Shown here: one piece after another, positions 18,820 through 27,162 of the stretch
How the letters are laid out: each line of letters starts with the position of its first letter
Position numbering within the stretch: position 1 is the stretch's first letter
Source: an uncultured Pseudomonadales bacterium
GTDB lineage: Bacteria > Pseudomonadota > Gammaproteobacteria > Pseudomonadales > Azotimanducaceae
Length of the DNA: 64,000 nucleotides
Direction: 5' to 3'
Assembly: GCA_958295875.1 (NCBI GenBank)
Contig: OY282379.1
Location: 1,922,001-1,986,000 of the forward strand
Made by a program: the position numbers and the translations under genes
The notes under the pieces: model-generated
Told to the model about the DNA's origin: nothing
Seen by the model: only the letters and a program-made list of their open reading frames with translations
Database searches by the model: none

Positions 18820-18848
18820 CTTGACAACGCACCCTGAGTCCCCCATAT
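18820..18848 (+). promoter_or_regulatory. Promoter of the bkd operon with heat-shock-type boxes
   Basis: CTTGACA (18820-18826), 14-nt spacer, CCCCATAT (18841-18848), matching the sigma32 pattern CTTGAAA-N(11-16)-CCCCATnT. The same TTGACA is also a perfect sigma70 -35, but the hexamer 17 nt later (CATATC) is a weak -10. It is the only promoter-like sequence I see before ATG 18929. Confidence 0.5.
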
Positions 18849-18928
18849 CAGGGCCTAACGCCGCGGCCGGCCCGGGATGGAGCTCGCCGCCCCAGCCGGT
18901 CCGCGCATGGCCCCAAGGAAGGAGCTCG

Positions 18929-20197
18929 ATGACGCAGGCAGCACGGTTTCATGTGCCCCACCCGTCGGCCCGGCCCGGCGAAGCCCCAGATTTCGGCTAC
19001 CTGCGCTTATCGGCCGCCGGCGCCGTGGAACGCCCGTCGCCGGACGCCCGTGTCCACGACATCGAGCATCTCGCGTACGACTTGGTGCGCGTGCTGGATG
19101 ACGATGGCCAAGCGGTCGGCCCTTGGGCCCCCTCCATCAGTGGCGAGACGCTGCGTGCGGGTTTGAGCGCCATGGTGCTCACGCGCGCCTTTGATGACCG
19201 TCTGCTGCGCATGCAACGCCAAGGCAAGCTCTCGTTCTTCATGCAAACGTTGGGCGAAGAGGCGGTCTCGGTGGCGGCGGCGTTGGCCCTGCAGCCGGGC
19301 GACATGTTGTTCCCGCACTACCGCAACGTGGGCCTGCACATCGCCCGCGGCCACAACCCCGTCGAGCTGATGTGCCAATGCCTCTCGAACAGCCGCGACA
19401 TGTGCAAAGGCCGGCAAATGCCGATCATGTACCACTGGGCGCGCGGCAACATCTTCTCCATCTCCGGCAACCTCGCCACGCAGTTTCCGCAAGCCGTTGG
19501 CTGGGCGATGGCCGCGGCCATCAAGAACGAGCAGCACATCGCTGCCGGCTGGGTGGGCGAAGGTTCCACCGCCGAGGCGGACTTTCATCATGCCCTCACC
19601 TTCGCTGCCGTGTATCGGGCGCCCGTGGTGCTGAACGTCGTCAACAACCAATGGGCGATTTCCAGCTTCCAAGGCTTCGCCGGCGGCGAGCGGCGGCCCT
19701 TCGCCGCGCGCGGCTTGGGCTATGGCATTGCCTCCATCCGCGTGGACGGCAACGATTTCCTCGCTGTCTTTGCCGTCACCCGGTGGGCGGCCGAACGCGC
19801 CCGCATGGGGCGGGGCGCCACCCTGATCGAGCTGGTCACCTACCGCCGCGGCGCCCATTCCACCAGCGATGACCCATCGCGCTACCGGCCGCGGGACGAA
19901 TGGAAGGCATGGCCGCTGGGCGACCCCATCGACCGGTTGCAGGCGCACCTCATCGCGCGCGGCGAGTGGAACGAGGCCGATCAGGCCGCCCTTGAAGCGG
20001 ACCGCAAGGCGCATGTGGACGCTTGTTGGCGCGAAGCGCTCTCCTACGGCTCCATGACGGAGGCGCCGCGGCTAGACCAATACGAACTGTTCGAGGATGT
20101 GTACCGCGACATGCCGCGCCACCTCATCGCGCAGCGCGACGCCCTGCGGGCGTTGGCGGATTACCAACCCAAGGCCGGCCCGGCATCGGAGGGCTGA
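18929..20197 (+). CDS. bkdA1: Branched-chain 2-oxoacid dehydrogenase E1 alpha subunit
   Basis: TPP-dependent decarboxylase subunit of the complex that oxidises the 2-oxoacids of leucine, isoleucine and valine. The TPP/Mg block is WVGEGSTAEADFHHAL followed by NVVNNQWAISSFQ; the phosphorylation-loop equivalent is YRRGAHSTSDDPSRYR, characteristic of the BCKDH E1 alpha class. ATG 18929 follows AAGGAAGGAG and gives 422 residues. It is the first gene of a three-gene operon; the bkdA2 start follows the stop by 3 nt. Confidence 0.93.
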   Translation: MTQAARFHVPHPSARPGEAPDFGYLRLSAAGAVERPSPDARVHDIEHLAYDLVRVLDDDGQAVGPWAPSISGETLRAGLSAMVLTRAFDDRLLRMQRQGKLSFFMQTLGEEAVSVAAALALQPGDMLFPHYRNVGLHIARGHNPVELMCQCLSNSRDMCKGRQMPIMYHWARGNIFSISGNLATQFPQAVGWAMAAAIKNEQHIAAGWVGEGSTAEADFHHALTFAAVYRAPVVLNVVNNQWAISSFQGFAGGERRPFAARGLGYGIASIRVDGNDFLAVFAVTRWAAERARMGRGATLIELVTYRRGAHSTSDDPSRYRPRDEWKAWPLGDPIDRLQAHLIARGEWNEADQAALEADRKAHVDACWREALSYGSMTEAPRLDQYELFEDVYRDMPRHLIAQRDALRALADYQPKAGPASEG

Positions 20198-20200
20198 GCC

Positions 20201-21217
20201 GTGGCGCAAATGAACATGGTGCAGGCGCTCAACTCCGCCATGGACGTGATGATGGAGCGCGACCCCGGCGTCGTCATCCTCGGCGAGGACGTGGGCTACT
20301 TCGGCGGCGTGTTCCGCTGCACCGAAGGGCTGCAGAAGAAGTACGGCGAGGCGCGCGTCATCGATGCGCCAATCGCCGAGGGCGGCATCGTCGGCTGTGC
20401 CATCGGCATGGGCGTGAACGGCCTGCGCCCCATCGCGGAGATGCAGTTCGCAGACTACATCTATCCCGGCTTCGATCAGATCGTGAGCGAACTGGCGCGG
20501 CTGCGGCATCGCACCGCCGGCGATTTCTTCGCGCCGGTGACCATCCGTGCGCCATGTGGCGGCGGCATCCGCGGCGGCCAGACGCACTCGCAAAGCCCAG
20601 AAGGCATCTTCACCCATGTTTGCGGGCTGAAGGTGGTCATGCCGTCCAATCCTCGGGACGCGAAGGGCCTGCTCATCAGCGCCATTGAAGATGACGACCC
20701 GGTGATCTTCTTCGAACCCAAGCGCCTCTACCACGGGCCGTTCGAGGGCGACCCGGAACAGCCCGCCACCTCTTGGGCGGAGCACCCGTTGGGCGAAGTG
20801 CCGGCCGATTACTACACGGTGCCCTTGGGGCGCTCGCAGGTGGTGCGGGAAGGCGGCGATGTGACGGTGCTCTGCTATGGGACGATGGTTCACGTCGCGC
20901 AAGCGGCGGCGCGCCTTGCCGGGGCGGACGCCGAAATCGTCGACGTGCGCACCCTCGCGCCGCTCGACGCGGACACCATCACGGCGTCTGTGCGCAAGAC
21001 CGGGCGCTGCGTGATCGTCCATGAAGCCACGCGCTTCTCCGGCTACGGGGCGGAGCTGTTGGCCACCGTGCAGGAGGAGTGCTTCTACCACCTCGAAGCC
21101 CCGGTGACGCGGGTGGCCGGGTGGGACACGCCGTATCCCCACGCCTTCGAGTGGGACTACTTCCCCGGCCCGCGGCGCGTGGCGGCGGCCATCGAGAACG
21201 TGCTCGAAGCGGCTTGA
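20201..21217 (+). CDS. bkdA2: Branched-chain 2-oxoacid dehydrogenase E1 beta subunit
   Basis: Partner of the E1 alpha subunit; the active site forms at their interface. Transketolase-like blocks are VVILGEDVGYFGGVFRCTEGL, IDAPIAEGGIVGCAIG and FADYIYPGFDQIV. The transketolase C-terminal domain begins near residue 200 (GRSQVVREGGDVTVLCYG). GTG start; 338 residues, the family norm. Confidence 0.94.
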   Translation: MAQMNMVQALNSAMDVMMERDPGVVILGEDVGYFGGVFRCTEGLQKKYGEARVIDAPIAEGGIVGCAIGMGVNGLRPIAEMQFADYIYPGFDQIVSELARLRHRTAGDFFAPVTIRAPCGGGIRGGQTHSQSPEGIFTHVCGLKVVMPSNPRDAKGLLISAIEDDDPVIFFEPKRLYHGPFEGDPEQPATSWAEHPLGEVPADYYTVPLGRSQVVREGGDVTVLCYGTMVHVAQAAARLAGADAEIVDVRTLAPLDADTITASVRKTGRCVIVHEATRFSGYGAELLATVQEECFYHLEAPVTRVAGWDTPYPHAFEWDYFPGPRRVAAAIENVLEAA

Positions 21218-21226
21218 GGCGGCGTC

Positions 21227-22591
21227 GTGAGCGAGCATGTGTTCAAGCTGCCAGATTTGGGTGAAGGCGCCGTGGAGGCGGAGATCGTCGCGTGGTATGT
21301 GCGCCCGGGCGACATGGTGGCCGAAGACGATATCGTGGCCGACATCATGACCGACAAGGCCAACGTGGAGATTCCGGCGCCGGTTGCCGGCAAGGTGCTG
21401 CGCACGCGCGGCGAGCCGGGCGACCTGGTGGCGGTGGGCGCCGAGCTGATCGCGTTCGAGACTGTGGCGATGAGCGGCGTCGTGCCGGAAACGGAAACGG
21501 CGAACGTGGCCGGCGGCCAACAGGCGGCGCAGCTTGGCGTCGAACGCGAAGCGCCCAGCCCAACGCCGGCCGAGCGCCCCGCGCCGGAAGCGCAAGCCGT
21601 CTCATCACAGGCAAAGCGCCTTGCCGCAGTTCACGCGCTGCCGGCCGCTGCCGGTGCCGAGGCCCCGGCACGCGTCGGCGGCAAAGTGATGGCTTCCCCC
21701 GCGGTGCGCCGCCGCGCCGCGGAAGCCGGCATCGATCTCAGCCAAGTGCCGGCGAGCGGCCCGCGCGGACGCACCCTGCAAAGCGACGTCGACGCTTGGC
21801 TGGCGCGCGCGAGCGCATCCGCAGCCGCTGGGGACATGACGAGCGCCGGCGAGCCGGGCGAGGCCCGCAGCCCAGCGCCGAGCGTGGCGGGCGACGCAGC
21901 GCTGGTGGAGGAAATCCGCCTCGTGGGGGTGCGCCGCGTCATCGCCGAACGCATGGCGGCGAGCAAGCGGAACATCCCGCACTTCTCCTATGTGGAGGAA
22001 GTGGACGTCACCGAGCTTGAGCGGTTGCGCCGCCACCTGAACGAACAAGCCGGCGCGGTGCCGCGCCTCACCTTGTTGCCGTTCGTGGCGCTCGCCGTCA
22101 TCGATGCGCTGGGCGCCTTCCCGCAGTGCAACGCGCACTTGGATGCCGAAGCCGCCGTGCTGCGGCGCTTTCGCGGCGTGCATCTCGGCGTGGCCACGCA
22201 CACCGCAGGAGGCTTGAAGGTGCCGGTTGTGCGCGATGCGCAACGGCTCGACTTCAACGGCCTCGCCGCGGCCATCGCCGGCGCTGCTGCGGCCGCGCGC
22301 GGCGAAGGGGGTGAACGCCCACAGCTGAGCGGTTCCACCGTCACCATCACCAGCTTGGGCGCCCTCGGCGGCATCGCCAGCACGCCGGTCATCAATCCGC
22401 CGGAGGTGGCCATCATCGGCGTCAACAAAGCTGCGAAACGCCCAGCCGTGGTGGATGACGCCGTGGTCGTGCGGACGATGATGAACGTGTCCTCTTCGTT
22501 CGATCACCGCGCCGTCGATGGCATGGATGCGGCGTCCATGATTCGCCACGTCAAGAAGCGGCTGGAGCATCCGGCGACGTTGTTCATGTGA
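21227..22591 (+). CDS. bkdB: Dihydrolipoamide acyltransferase E2 of the branched-chain complex
   Basis: Core acyltransferase that moves the acyl group from lipoamide to CoA. The single lipoyl domain (FKLPDLGEGAVEAEI) carries the lipoyl lysine in MTDKANVEI near residue 43. An Ala/Pro/Glu-rich linker leads to the E1/E3-binding domain (MASPAVRRRAAEAGIDL), then the catalytic domain with the active histidine in FDHRAVDGMD near the end. GTG start; 454 residues. No lipoamide dehydrogenase (E3) gene follows; it must be encoded elsewhere. Confidence 0.94.
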   Translation: MSEHVFKLPDLGEGAVEAEIVAWYVRPGDMVAEDDIVADIMTDKANVEIPAPVAGKVLRTRGEPGDLVAVGAELIAFETVAMSGVVPETETANVAGGQQAAQLGVEREAPSPTPAERPAPEAQAVSSQAKRLAAVHALPAAAGAEAPARVGGKVMASPAVRRRAAEAGIDLSQVPASGPRGRTLQSDVDAWLARASASAAAGDMTSAGEPGEARSPAPSVAGDAALVEEIRLVGVRRVIAERMAASKRNIPHFSYVEEVDVTELERLRRHLNEQAGAVPRLTLLPFVALAVIDALGAFPQCNAHLDAEAAVLRRFRGVHLGVATHTAGGLKVPVVRDAQRLDFNGLAAAIAGAAAAARGEGGERPQLSGSTVTITSLGALGGIASTPVINPPEVAIIGVNKAAKRPAVVDDAVVVRTMMNVSSSFDHRAVDGMDAASMIRHVKKRLEHPATLFM

Positions 22592-22612
22592 GGCGCCGCG
22601 GCGCCATGCCGA

Positions 22613-23488
22613 TCAATCGATGATCTTGTTGATCGGATACTCGACGATGCCGCGGGCGCCGGCGGCCTTCACCTGCGGGATCACCGTGCGCGCCACCGCT
22701 TGATCCATGATGGTGCTCACGGCCACCCACTCTGGGTCTGAGAGCGCCGCAACGGTTGGCTTCTGCAGCGCCGGCAGAAGCCCGGTGATCGCCTCCAAGT
22801 CCGCGACGCGGGCGTTCATCATCAACCCCACCTTGCCCTCCGCCACCAGGCAGGCGTGCAGCATGAGGCCGATGTTGTCGAGCTTCTCCGCCTTCCACGG
22901 ATCCTGCATCGCGGTGTGATTGGCGATGAGCCGAGGCGTGCTCTGCAACACTTCGGCCACGATGCGCAGCTTGTTGGCGCGCAACGAGTTGCCGGTTTCC
23001 GTGAGCTCGACGATGGCGTCCGCCAGCTCCGGCGGCTTCGCTTCGGTGGCGCCCCAGGAGAACTCCACCTCTGCCTGGACGCCGCGGCCCTGCAGATAAC
23101 GCCGCGTCATGTTCACGGCTTCGGTGGCGATGCGCTTGCCGGCAAGGTCTTCCACTTGGCGCACGGGCGAGTCTTCCGGCACGCACAGCACCCAACGCAC
23201 GGGCTTGCGGCTCACCTTGGAGAAGCGCAGCTCGCGCACTTCCCGCACATCCGCGCCGCTTTCGATCACCCAATCCCGCCCGGTGATGCCGGCGTCCAGC
23301 ACGCCTTGCTCCACATAACGCGCCATCTCCTGGGCGCGCACGAGGCGGCAGCTCACTTCGTCGTCATCGATGCTCGGCGAATACGAGCGCGCCGTGAACA
23401 CGATGCGAAAGCCGGCGCGCCCGAACAGCTCCCGGGTCGCCTCTTGCAGGCTCCCGGCGGGGATGCCGAACCGCAGCAAGGAGCTCAC
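22613..23488 (-). CDS. hisG: ATP phosphoribosyltransferase, long form
   Basis: First enzyme of histidine synthesis, joining PRPP and ATP. The PRPP loop region is [17 protein letters not shown]. The 291 residues, with the C-terminal regulatory domain ([21 protein letters not shown] split around residue 230), show the self-sufficient long form that does not need HisZ and is feedback-inhibited by histidine. The GTG start overlaps the hisI stop (GTGA), so hisI-hisG are coupled. Confidence 0.95.
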   Translation of the reverse strand: MSSLLRFGIPAGSLQEATRELFGRAGFRIVFTARSYSPSIDDDEVSCRLVRAQEMARYVEQGVLDAGITGRDWVIESGADVREVRELRFSKVSRKPVRWVLCVPEDSPVRQVEDLAGKRIATEAVNMTRRYLQGRGVQAEVEFSWGATEAKPPELADAIVELTETGNSLRANKLRIVAEVLQSTPRLIANHTAMQDPWKAEKLDNIGLMLHACLVAEGKVGLMMNARVADLEAITGLLPALQKPTVAALSDPEWVAVSTIMDQAVARTVIPQVKAAGARGIVEYPINKIID

Positions 23489-23907
23489 GCGCCGTCACTC
23501 CGAGGGGCTGCCGCCCCATGCGCTTGCCCGGACTTGTAGACCTGAGCTGGATCGACCACGCGCTCGGCGACGATGTGCGCCGCTCCGGTGGCGGGGTCAA
23601 TCTCCCGAAAGAAGCAGCTCGCATACCCCTCATGGCAAGCGGCGCCGCCGACCTGCTCCACCTTGAGCAGCACGGTGTCCGCGTCGCAGTCGTAGAAGAC
23701 CTGCCGCACCAACTGCGCGTGGCCGCTGGTCTCGCCCTTGCGCCAGAGCGCTTGGCGGCTGCGGCTGTAATAGCACACGCGGCGCGTGCGCAAGGTTTCC
23801 TCGTAGGCCGCGGCGTTCATGTACGCAAGCATCAGCACGGCACCCGTCGCCGCGTCCTGCGCGATGGCCGGCACCAAGGGCGATTTGGCAAAGTTTGGCC
23901 CGTTCAT
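23485..23907 (-). CDS. hisI: Phosphoribosyl-AMP cyclohydrolase
   Basis: Third step of histidine synthesis, opening the adenine ring of PR-AMP. Zinc and magnesium ligands are visible in [19 protein letters not shown] and the [11 protein letters not shown] block. It has 140 residues and lacks a HisE domain, so the pyrophosphohydrolase is separate and not in this window. Transcribed ahead of hisG. Confidence 0.95.
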   Translation of the reverse strand: MNGPNFAKSPLVPAIAQDAATGAVLMLAYMNAAAYEETLRTRRVCYYSRSRQALWRKGETSGHAQLVRQVFYDCDADTVLLKVEQVGGAACHEGYASCFFREIDPATGAAHIVAERVVDPAQVYKSGQAHGAAAPRSDGA

Positions 23908-23992
23908 TTACGTCCCGCGCTCAAGGCGAACAAGCGCGAAATGCTATACGCAGCGTCATGGAACTGTCGAACGGAGCGGTTTCGGCGCTATC

Positions 23993-24622
23993 ATGCCCCG
24001 CATGGCCACCTTGCCCATCAAATGCCAATGCGGGCGCCTGCGCGGCGTGGCGCGGGGCATCACGCCGGACGCCGTCGAGCACTCGATCTGCTACTGCCAA
24101 GATTGCCAAGCCTTCGCCCACCACCTCGGGCGCGACGCAGACACCTTGGACGCGAACGGCGGCACGGAGCTCTGCCAACTGCCGTCGAACCTGTTGGAGT
24201 TCGAGCAGGGCGCCGAACAGCTCGCCTGCATCCGCCTCACGGGCCGCGGTCCGCTGCGCTGGTACGCCAAATGCTGCAACACGCCCATCGGCAACACGCC
24301 GCCGTCGCGGCGCGTGTCCTTCGTCGGCCTGATCCACACCTGCGTGGATGGCGCGGCCGCGGCGCCCGCCCAAGCGGCGTTGGGGCCGGTGCGGGCGCGG
24401 CTGTTCAAGGAGTCCGCCAGCGGCGACGCCGCAGCGCTGCAAGGGCTGCCCGGCCTTTCGCCGCGCTCGCTGTTGCGCCTTGGGCGGCGCGCGCTCGGTT
24501 CCTTGGTGAGCGGGCGCTACCGCTTCAACCCGTTTTTTGACGCTCACGGCGCACCGCTCGCCACGCCCCGCAGGCTCGCAGATGACGAGCGCGCGGCGTT
24601 GGCGCCCTATGCCAGAAGCTAA
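23993..24622 (+). CDS. DUF6151-like zinc-site protein (GFA-type fold)
   Basis: Function unknown. The N-terminus has KCQCGRLRG and the YCQDCQAFAHHLGR block, and a further cysteine pair in KCCNTPIGNTP. This spacing is that of the Mss4-like/glutathione-dependent formaldehyde-activating fold, and the whole matches my recollection of DUF6151. It has 209 residues from ATG 23993; ATG 24002 is equally possible. It is followed 17 nt later by the haloalkane dehalogenase gene. Confidence 0.75.
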   Translation: MPRMATLPIKCQCGRLRGVARGITPDAVEHSICYCQDCQAFAHHLGRDADTLDANGGTELCQLPSNLLEFEQGAEQLACIRLTGRGPLRWYAKCCNTPIGNTPPSRRVSFVGLIHTCVDGAAAAPAQAALGPVRARLFKESASGDAAALQGLPGLSPRSLLRLGRRALGSLVSGRYRFNPFFDAHGAPLATPRRLADDERAALAPYARS

Positions 24623-24639
24623 GCGAGGCTCACACAACA

Positions 24640-25662
24640 ATGGAAACGCTGCGAACGCCTGACGAGCGCTTCGAGAACCTCTCTGGTTATCCCTTTGCGC
24701 CGCACTACGTCGAGGTGCCGAATCCAGACGGCGGCGCGCCGCTGCGCATGCACTATGTGGACGCCGGCGCCGAGCACGGCGAACCGATCCTGTGCCTGCA
24801 TGGGCAGCCAACGTGGTCTTACCTCTACCGCAGGATGATCCCCATCTTCGCCGCCGCTGGGCATCGCGTGATCGCGCCTGACTTCATCGGCTTCGGGCGT
24901 TCAGACAAACCCACCGCGCGCGGCGACTACACCTACGCCCGCCATGTGGAGTGGCTGAAGGCACTGCTCGCCGCGCTGGACTTGCGCGACATCACCCTCG
25001 TCTGCCAAGACTGGGGCGGCCTCATCGGCCTACGCGCCGCGGCGGAGGTGCCGGAGCGGTTCGCGCGCATCGTCGCGGCCAACACTGGCCTGCCTGACGC
25101 GCAGAACGTGCCCGACGATCAGGTGGCAGACGTGAGCAAGCGGATGCGCGCCCACTACGACGGCCTGCCGGCTTTCGAGAGCCCGCAGGAAATGGCCATG
25201 GCCATGGCCGCCGACACCTCCGGGTGGGGGTTCCTGAACTGGGTGAAGTTCTGCGCCGCGACGCCGCGCTTTAGCGTGGGCGAGTTGCTGACGTTGAGCA
25301 CCGGCGGCAGCATCACTGTCGTCGAAGCCGCCGGCTACGATGCGCCGTTTCCGGACGATGCCCACATGGCCGGCGCGCGGCAGTTCCCGAGCCTTGTGCC
25401 GATCATCCCAGACAACCCCGCCATCCCGGCCAACCGCGCCGCTTGGCGCGTGTTCGAGGCTTGGGAAAAGCCCTTTTTCACCGCTTTCAGCGATAACGAC
25501 CCAGTGACGGCGGGCGCGCATGTGCGCTTCCAAGAAACGGTGCCCGGCGCCAGGGGCCGCAACCACGTCACGATCGAGGGGGCCGGCCACTTCCTGCAGG
25601 AACAGAAGCCGGCGGAGTTGGCGGGCGCCGTGCTGCAGTTCATCACCGAAACGCCGCTTTAG
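24640..25662 (+). CDS. Haloalkane dehalogenase, subfamily I
   Basis: Alpha/beta-hydrolase that replaces halide by hydroxyl on haloalkanes. The nucleophile is D124 in VCQDWGG, with the halide-binding W125 right after it, the same numbers as in DhlA of Xanthobacter. The oxyanion loop is LCLHGQPTWSYLYR (W59), the acid is D285 or D287 in FSDNDPVTAG, and the base is H317 in GAGHFLQEQ. The acid after strand 7 is diagnostic of HLD-I. It has 340 residues. Several HLD-I members (DhmA type) have broad or unknown substrates, so the natural substrate is open. Confidence 0.88.
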   Translation: METLRTPDERFENLSGYPFAPHYVEVPNPDGGAPLRMHYVDAGAEHGEPILCLHGQPTWSYLYRRMIPIFAAAGHRVIAPDFIGFGRSDKPTARGDYTYARHVEWLKALLAALDLRDITLVCQDWGGLIGLRAAAEVPERFARIVAANTGLPDAQNVPDDQVADVSKRMRAHYDGLPAFESPQEMAMAMAADTSGWGFLNWVKFCAATPRFSVGELLTLSTGGSITVVEAAGYDAPFPDDAHMAGARQFPSLVPIIPDNPAIPANRAAWRVFEAWEKPFFTAFSDNDPVTAGAHVRFQETVPGARGRNHVTIEGAGHFLQEQKPAELAGAVLQFITETPL

Positions 25663-25742
25663 ACGCCGCGCAACGGTACCCGTCCAAGCGCAAGCGAGCG
25701 TCTGTGGCCACACGACACGCAGACCAAGGCGGCGTCGCCACC

Positions 25743-27083
25743 ATGGACCCGTCCGCGCTGACGCGTTGGGTGAGTTCAGCCGTCATGCGGCGGCTGGTGG
25801 GCGAATCGCATCTGCTTGCCCACCGCGCCAAGGCGGAAAAGGCGAGGCGGCGGGCCGGTGCCCCGCATCGCGTGGAGTACTTCCACCAAGTTGACGATGG
25901 CTACAGCCACTTGGCCGCGCAACTGCTGCGCCGGCTCTCGAATGCCTACGACGTGGAGGTGGTTTGCCACCTGGTGGCGGCGCCGAGCGGACGCAACGCG
26001 CCGGAGCCGGAGTTGTTGCTGGATCTCTCCCGCTACGATGCCGGCAAGATCGCGCCCCACTACGGCTTGACCTTTCCGCAAGACGCGGGGCGGCCAAGCG
26101 CACAGAGCGTGGCGCTGGCAACGCGCATCCTGGCCGGCGCGTCGCCGGCGGATGTGCTGGACCTCGCCGCCGCGGTGGGCGAGGCACTGTGGGCGGGCGC
26201 CGAGGGCGATTTGGAGGCGCTGGCCGAGCGGCATGCGCCCGCCGATGCGGATGCCGCGCGCGCCGTCGTGGCGGCCGGCACCAAGCGGCGCACCGAACTT
26301 GGCCACTACTCCGGCGCCATGTTCCACTACGGCAAGGAATGGTATTGGGGCGTGGACCGCCTCTACCACTTGGAGAACCGGCTCCGCGACCTCGGCGCAA
26401 ACCGTGGCGATGGCAGATTGCTCGCGCCCCGCCCGGCCATCGAACCCGGCCCGCTGAAGGACGATGGCGCTCTCACCTTGGAGATGTATCCCTCCCTGCG
26501 CAGCCCCTACACCTCGCTCATCTTCGCCGCTGCGGTAGATTTCGCCGAGCAGGCCGGCGTGACGCTCGTCATGCGTCCGGTGCTGCCGATGGTGATGCGC
26601 GGCGTGCCCGCCACCCGCGCCAAGGGCTTCTACATCTTCCAAGACGCGGCGCGGGAAGCGCGTGCGCTGGGCTTAACGGACTGGGGCAACTTCCACGACC
26701 CCATCGGCGAACCGGTGCGGCGCTGCTATGCCCTCTATCCTTGGGCTGCTCGCCAAGGCCGGGGCGTGGCGCTGTTGGATGCCTTCATGCGGGCGGCGTT
26801 CCGCGAAGGCGTGAACACCAACACGGAACGCGGCCTGCGCCATGTGGTGGAAGCCGCCGGCCTGCCTTGGAACGAAGCGAAGGCGCTCCTCGGCAACAGC
26901 GAATGGGAAGACGAAATCGAGGCTAATCGCCTCGCCATGTATGGCTTTGGCCTCTGGGGCGTGCCGAGCTTCCGCTTGATCGCCCCAGACGGCGACACGC
27001 TGCTGGCCGTGTGGGGGCAAGACCGGCTTTGGCTGGTGGGGCGGGAAATCCAGCGCTGGCTTGCTGCCCGCCAACGGGCTTGA
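25743..27083 (+). CDS. Tandem DsbA-like (HCCA isomerase/kappa-GST-type) protein
   Basis: Two thioredoxin-like, DsbA-family halves in one chain. The first begins near RVEYFHQVDDGYSHLAAQLL, the second near TLEMYPSLRSPYTSLIFAAA. The second half has the HCCA-isomerase-like end blocks EGVNTNTERGLRHVVEAAGL and FGLWGVPSFRL. Neither half has CxxC, so it is not a thiol oxidoreductase of the DsbA kind. The ATG at 25743 gives 446 residues; GTG 25704 is an alternative. Follows the dehalogenase on the same strand. Role unknown; a glutathione-dependent isomerase or transferase is a guess. Confidence 0.75.
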   Translation: MDPSALTRWVSSAVMRRLVGESHLLAHRAKAEKARRRAGAPHRVEYFHQVDDGYSHLAAQLLRRLSNAYDVEVVCHLVAAPSGRNAPEPELLLDLSRYDAGKIAPHYGLTFPQDAGRPSAQSVALATRILAGASPADVLDLAAAVGEALWAGAEGDLEALAERHAPADADAARAVVAAGTKRRTELGHYSGAMFHYGKEWYWGVDRLYHLENRLRDLGANRGDGRLLAPRPAIEPGPLKDDGALTLEMYPSLRSPYTSLIFAAAVDFAEQAGVTLVMRPVLPMVMRGVPATRAKGFYIFQDAAREARALGLTDWGNFHDPIGEPVRRCYALYPWAARQGRGVALLDAFMRAAFREGVNTNTERGLRHVVEAAGLPWNEAKALLGNSEWEDEIEANRLAMYGFGLWGVPSFRLIAPDGDTLLAVWGQDRLWLVGREIQRWLAARQRA

Positions 27084-27142
27084 CCGCAGTGCTCGGCGCA
27101 GCGGGCGCACCGATGCCTAGGCGCGATGGTGCTCGGCAAAAC

Positions 27143-27149
27143 GGGGGGG
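27143..27149 (+). repeat. Run of seven G that appears to shift the frame
   Basis: Removing one G makes ATG 27126 read MVLGKTGGAAISLIELYM and continue into the membrane protein. As given, the frame from 27126 is out of phase. It is a sequencing or assembly error, a real mutation, or a slippage switch. Confidence 0.6.
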
Positions 27150-27162
27150 CGCCGCCATCTCG

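Noticed and set aside
20072..21595. 507-codon minus-strand frame over bkdA2/bkdB
   Set aside because: Shadow of the real operon; His/Arg-rich with no motif.
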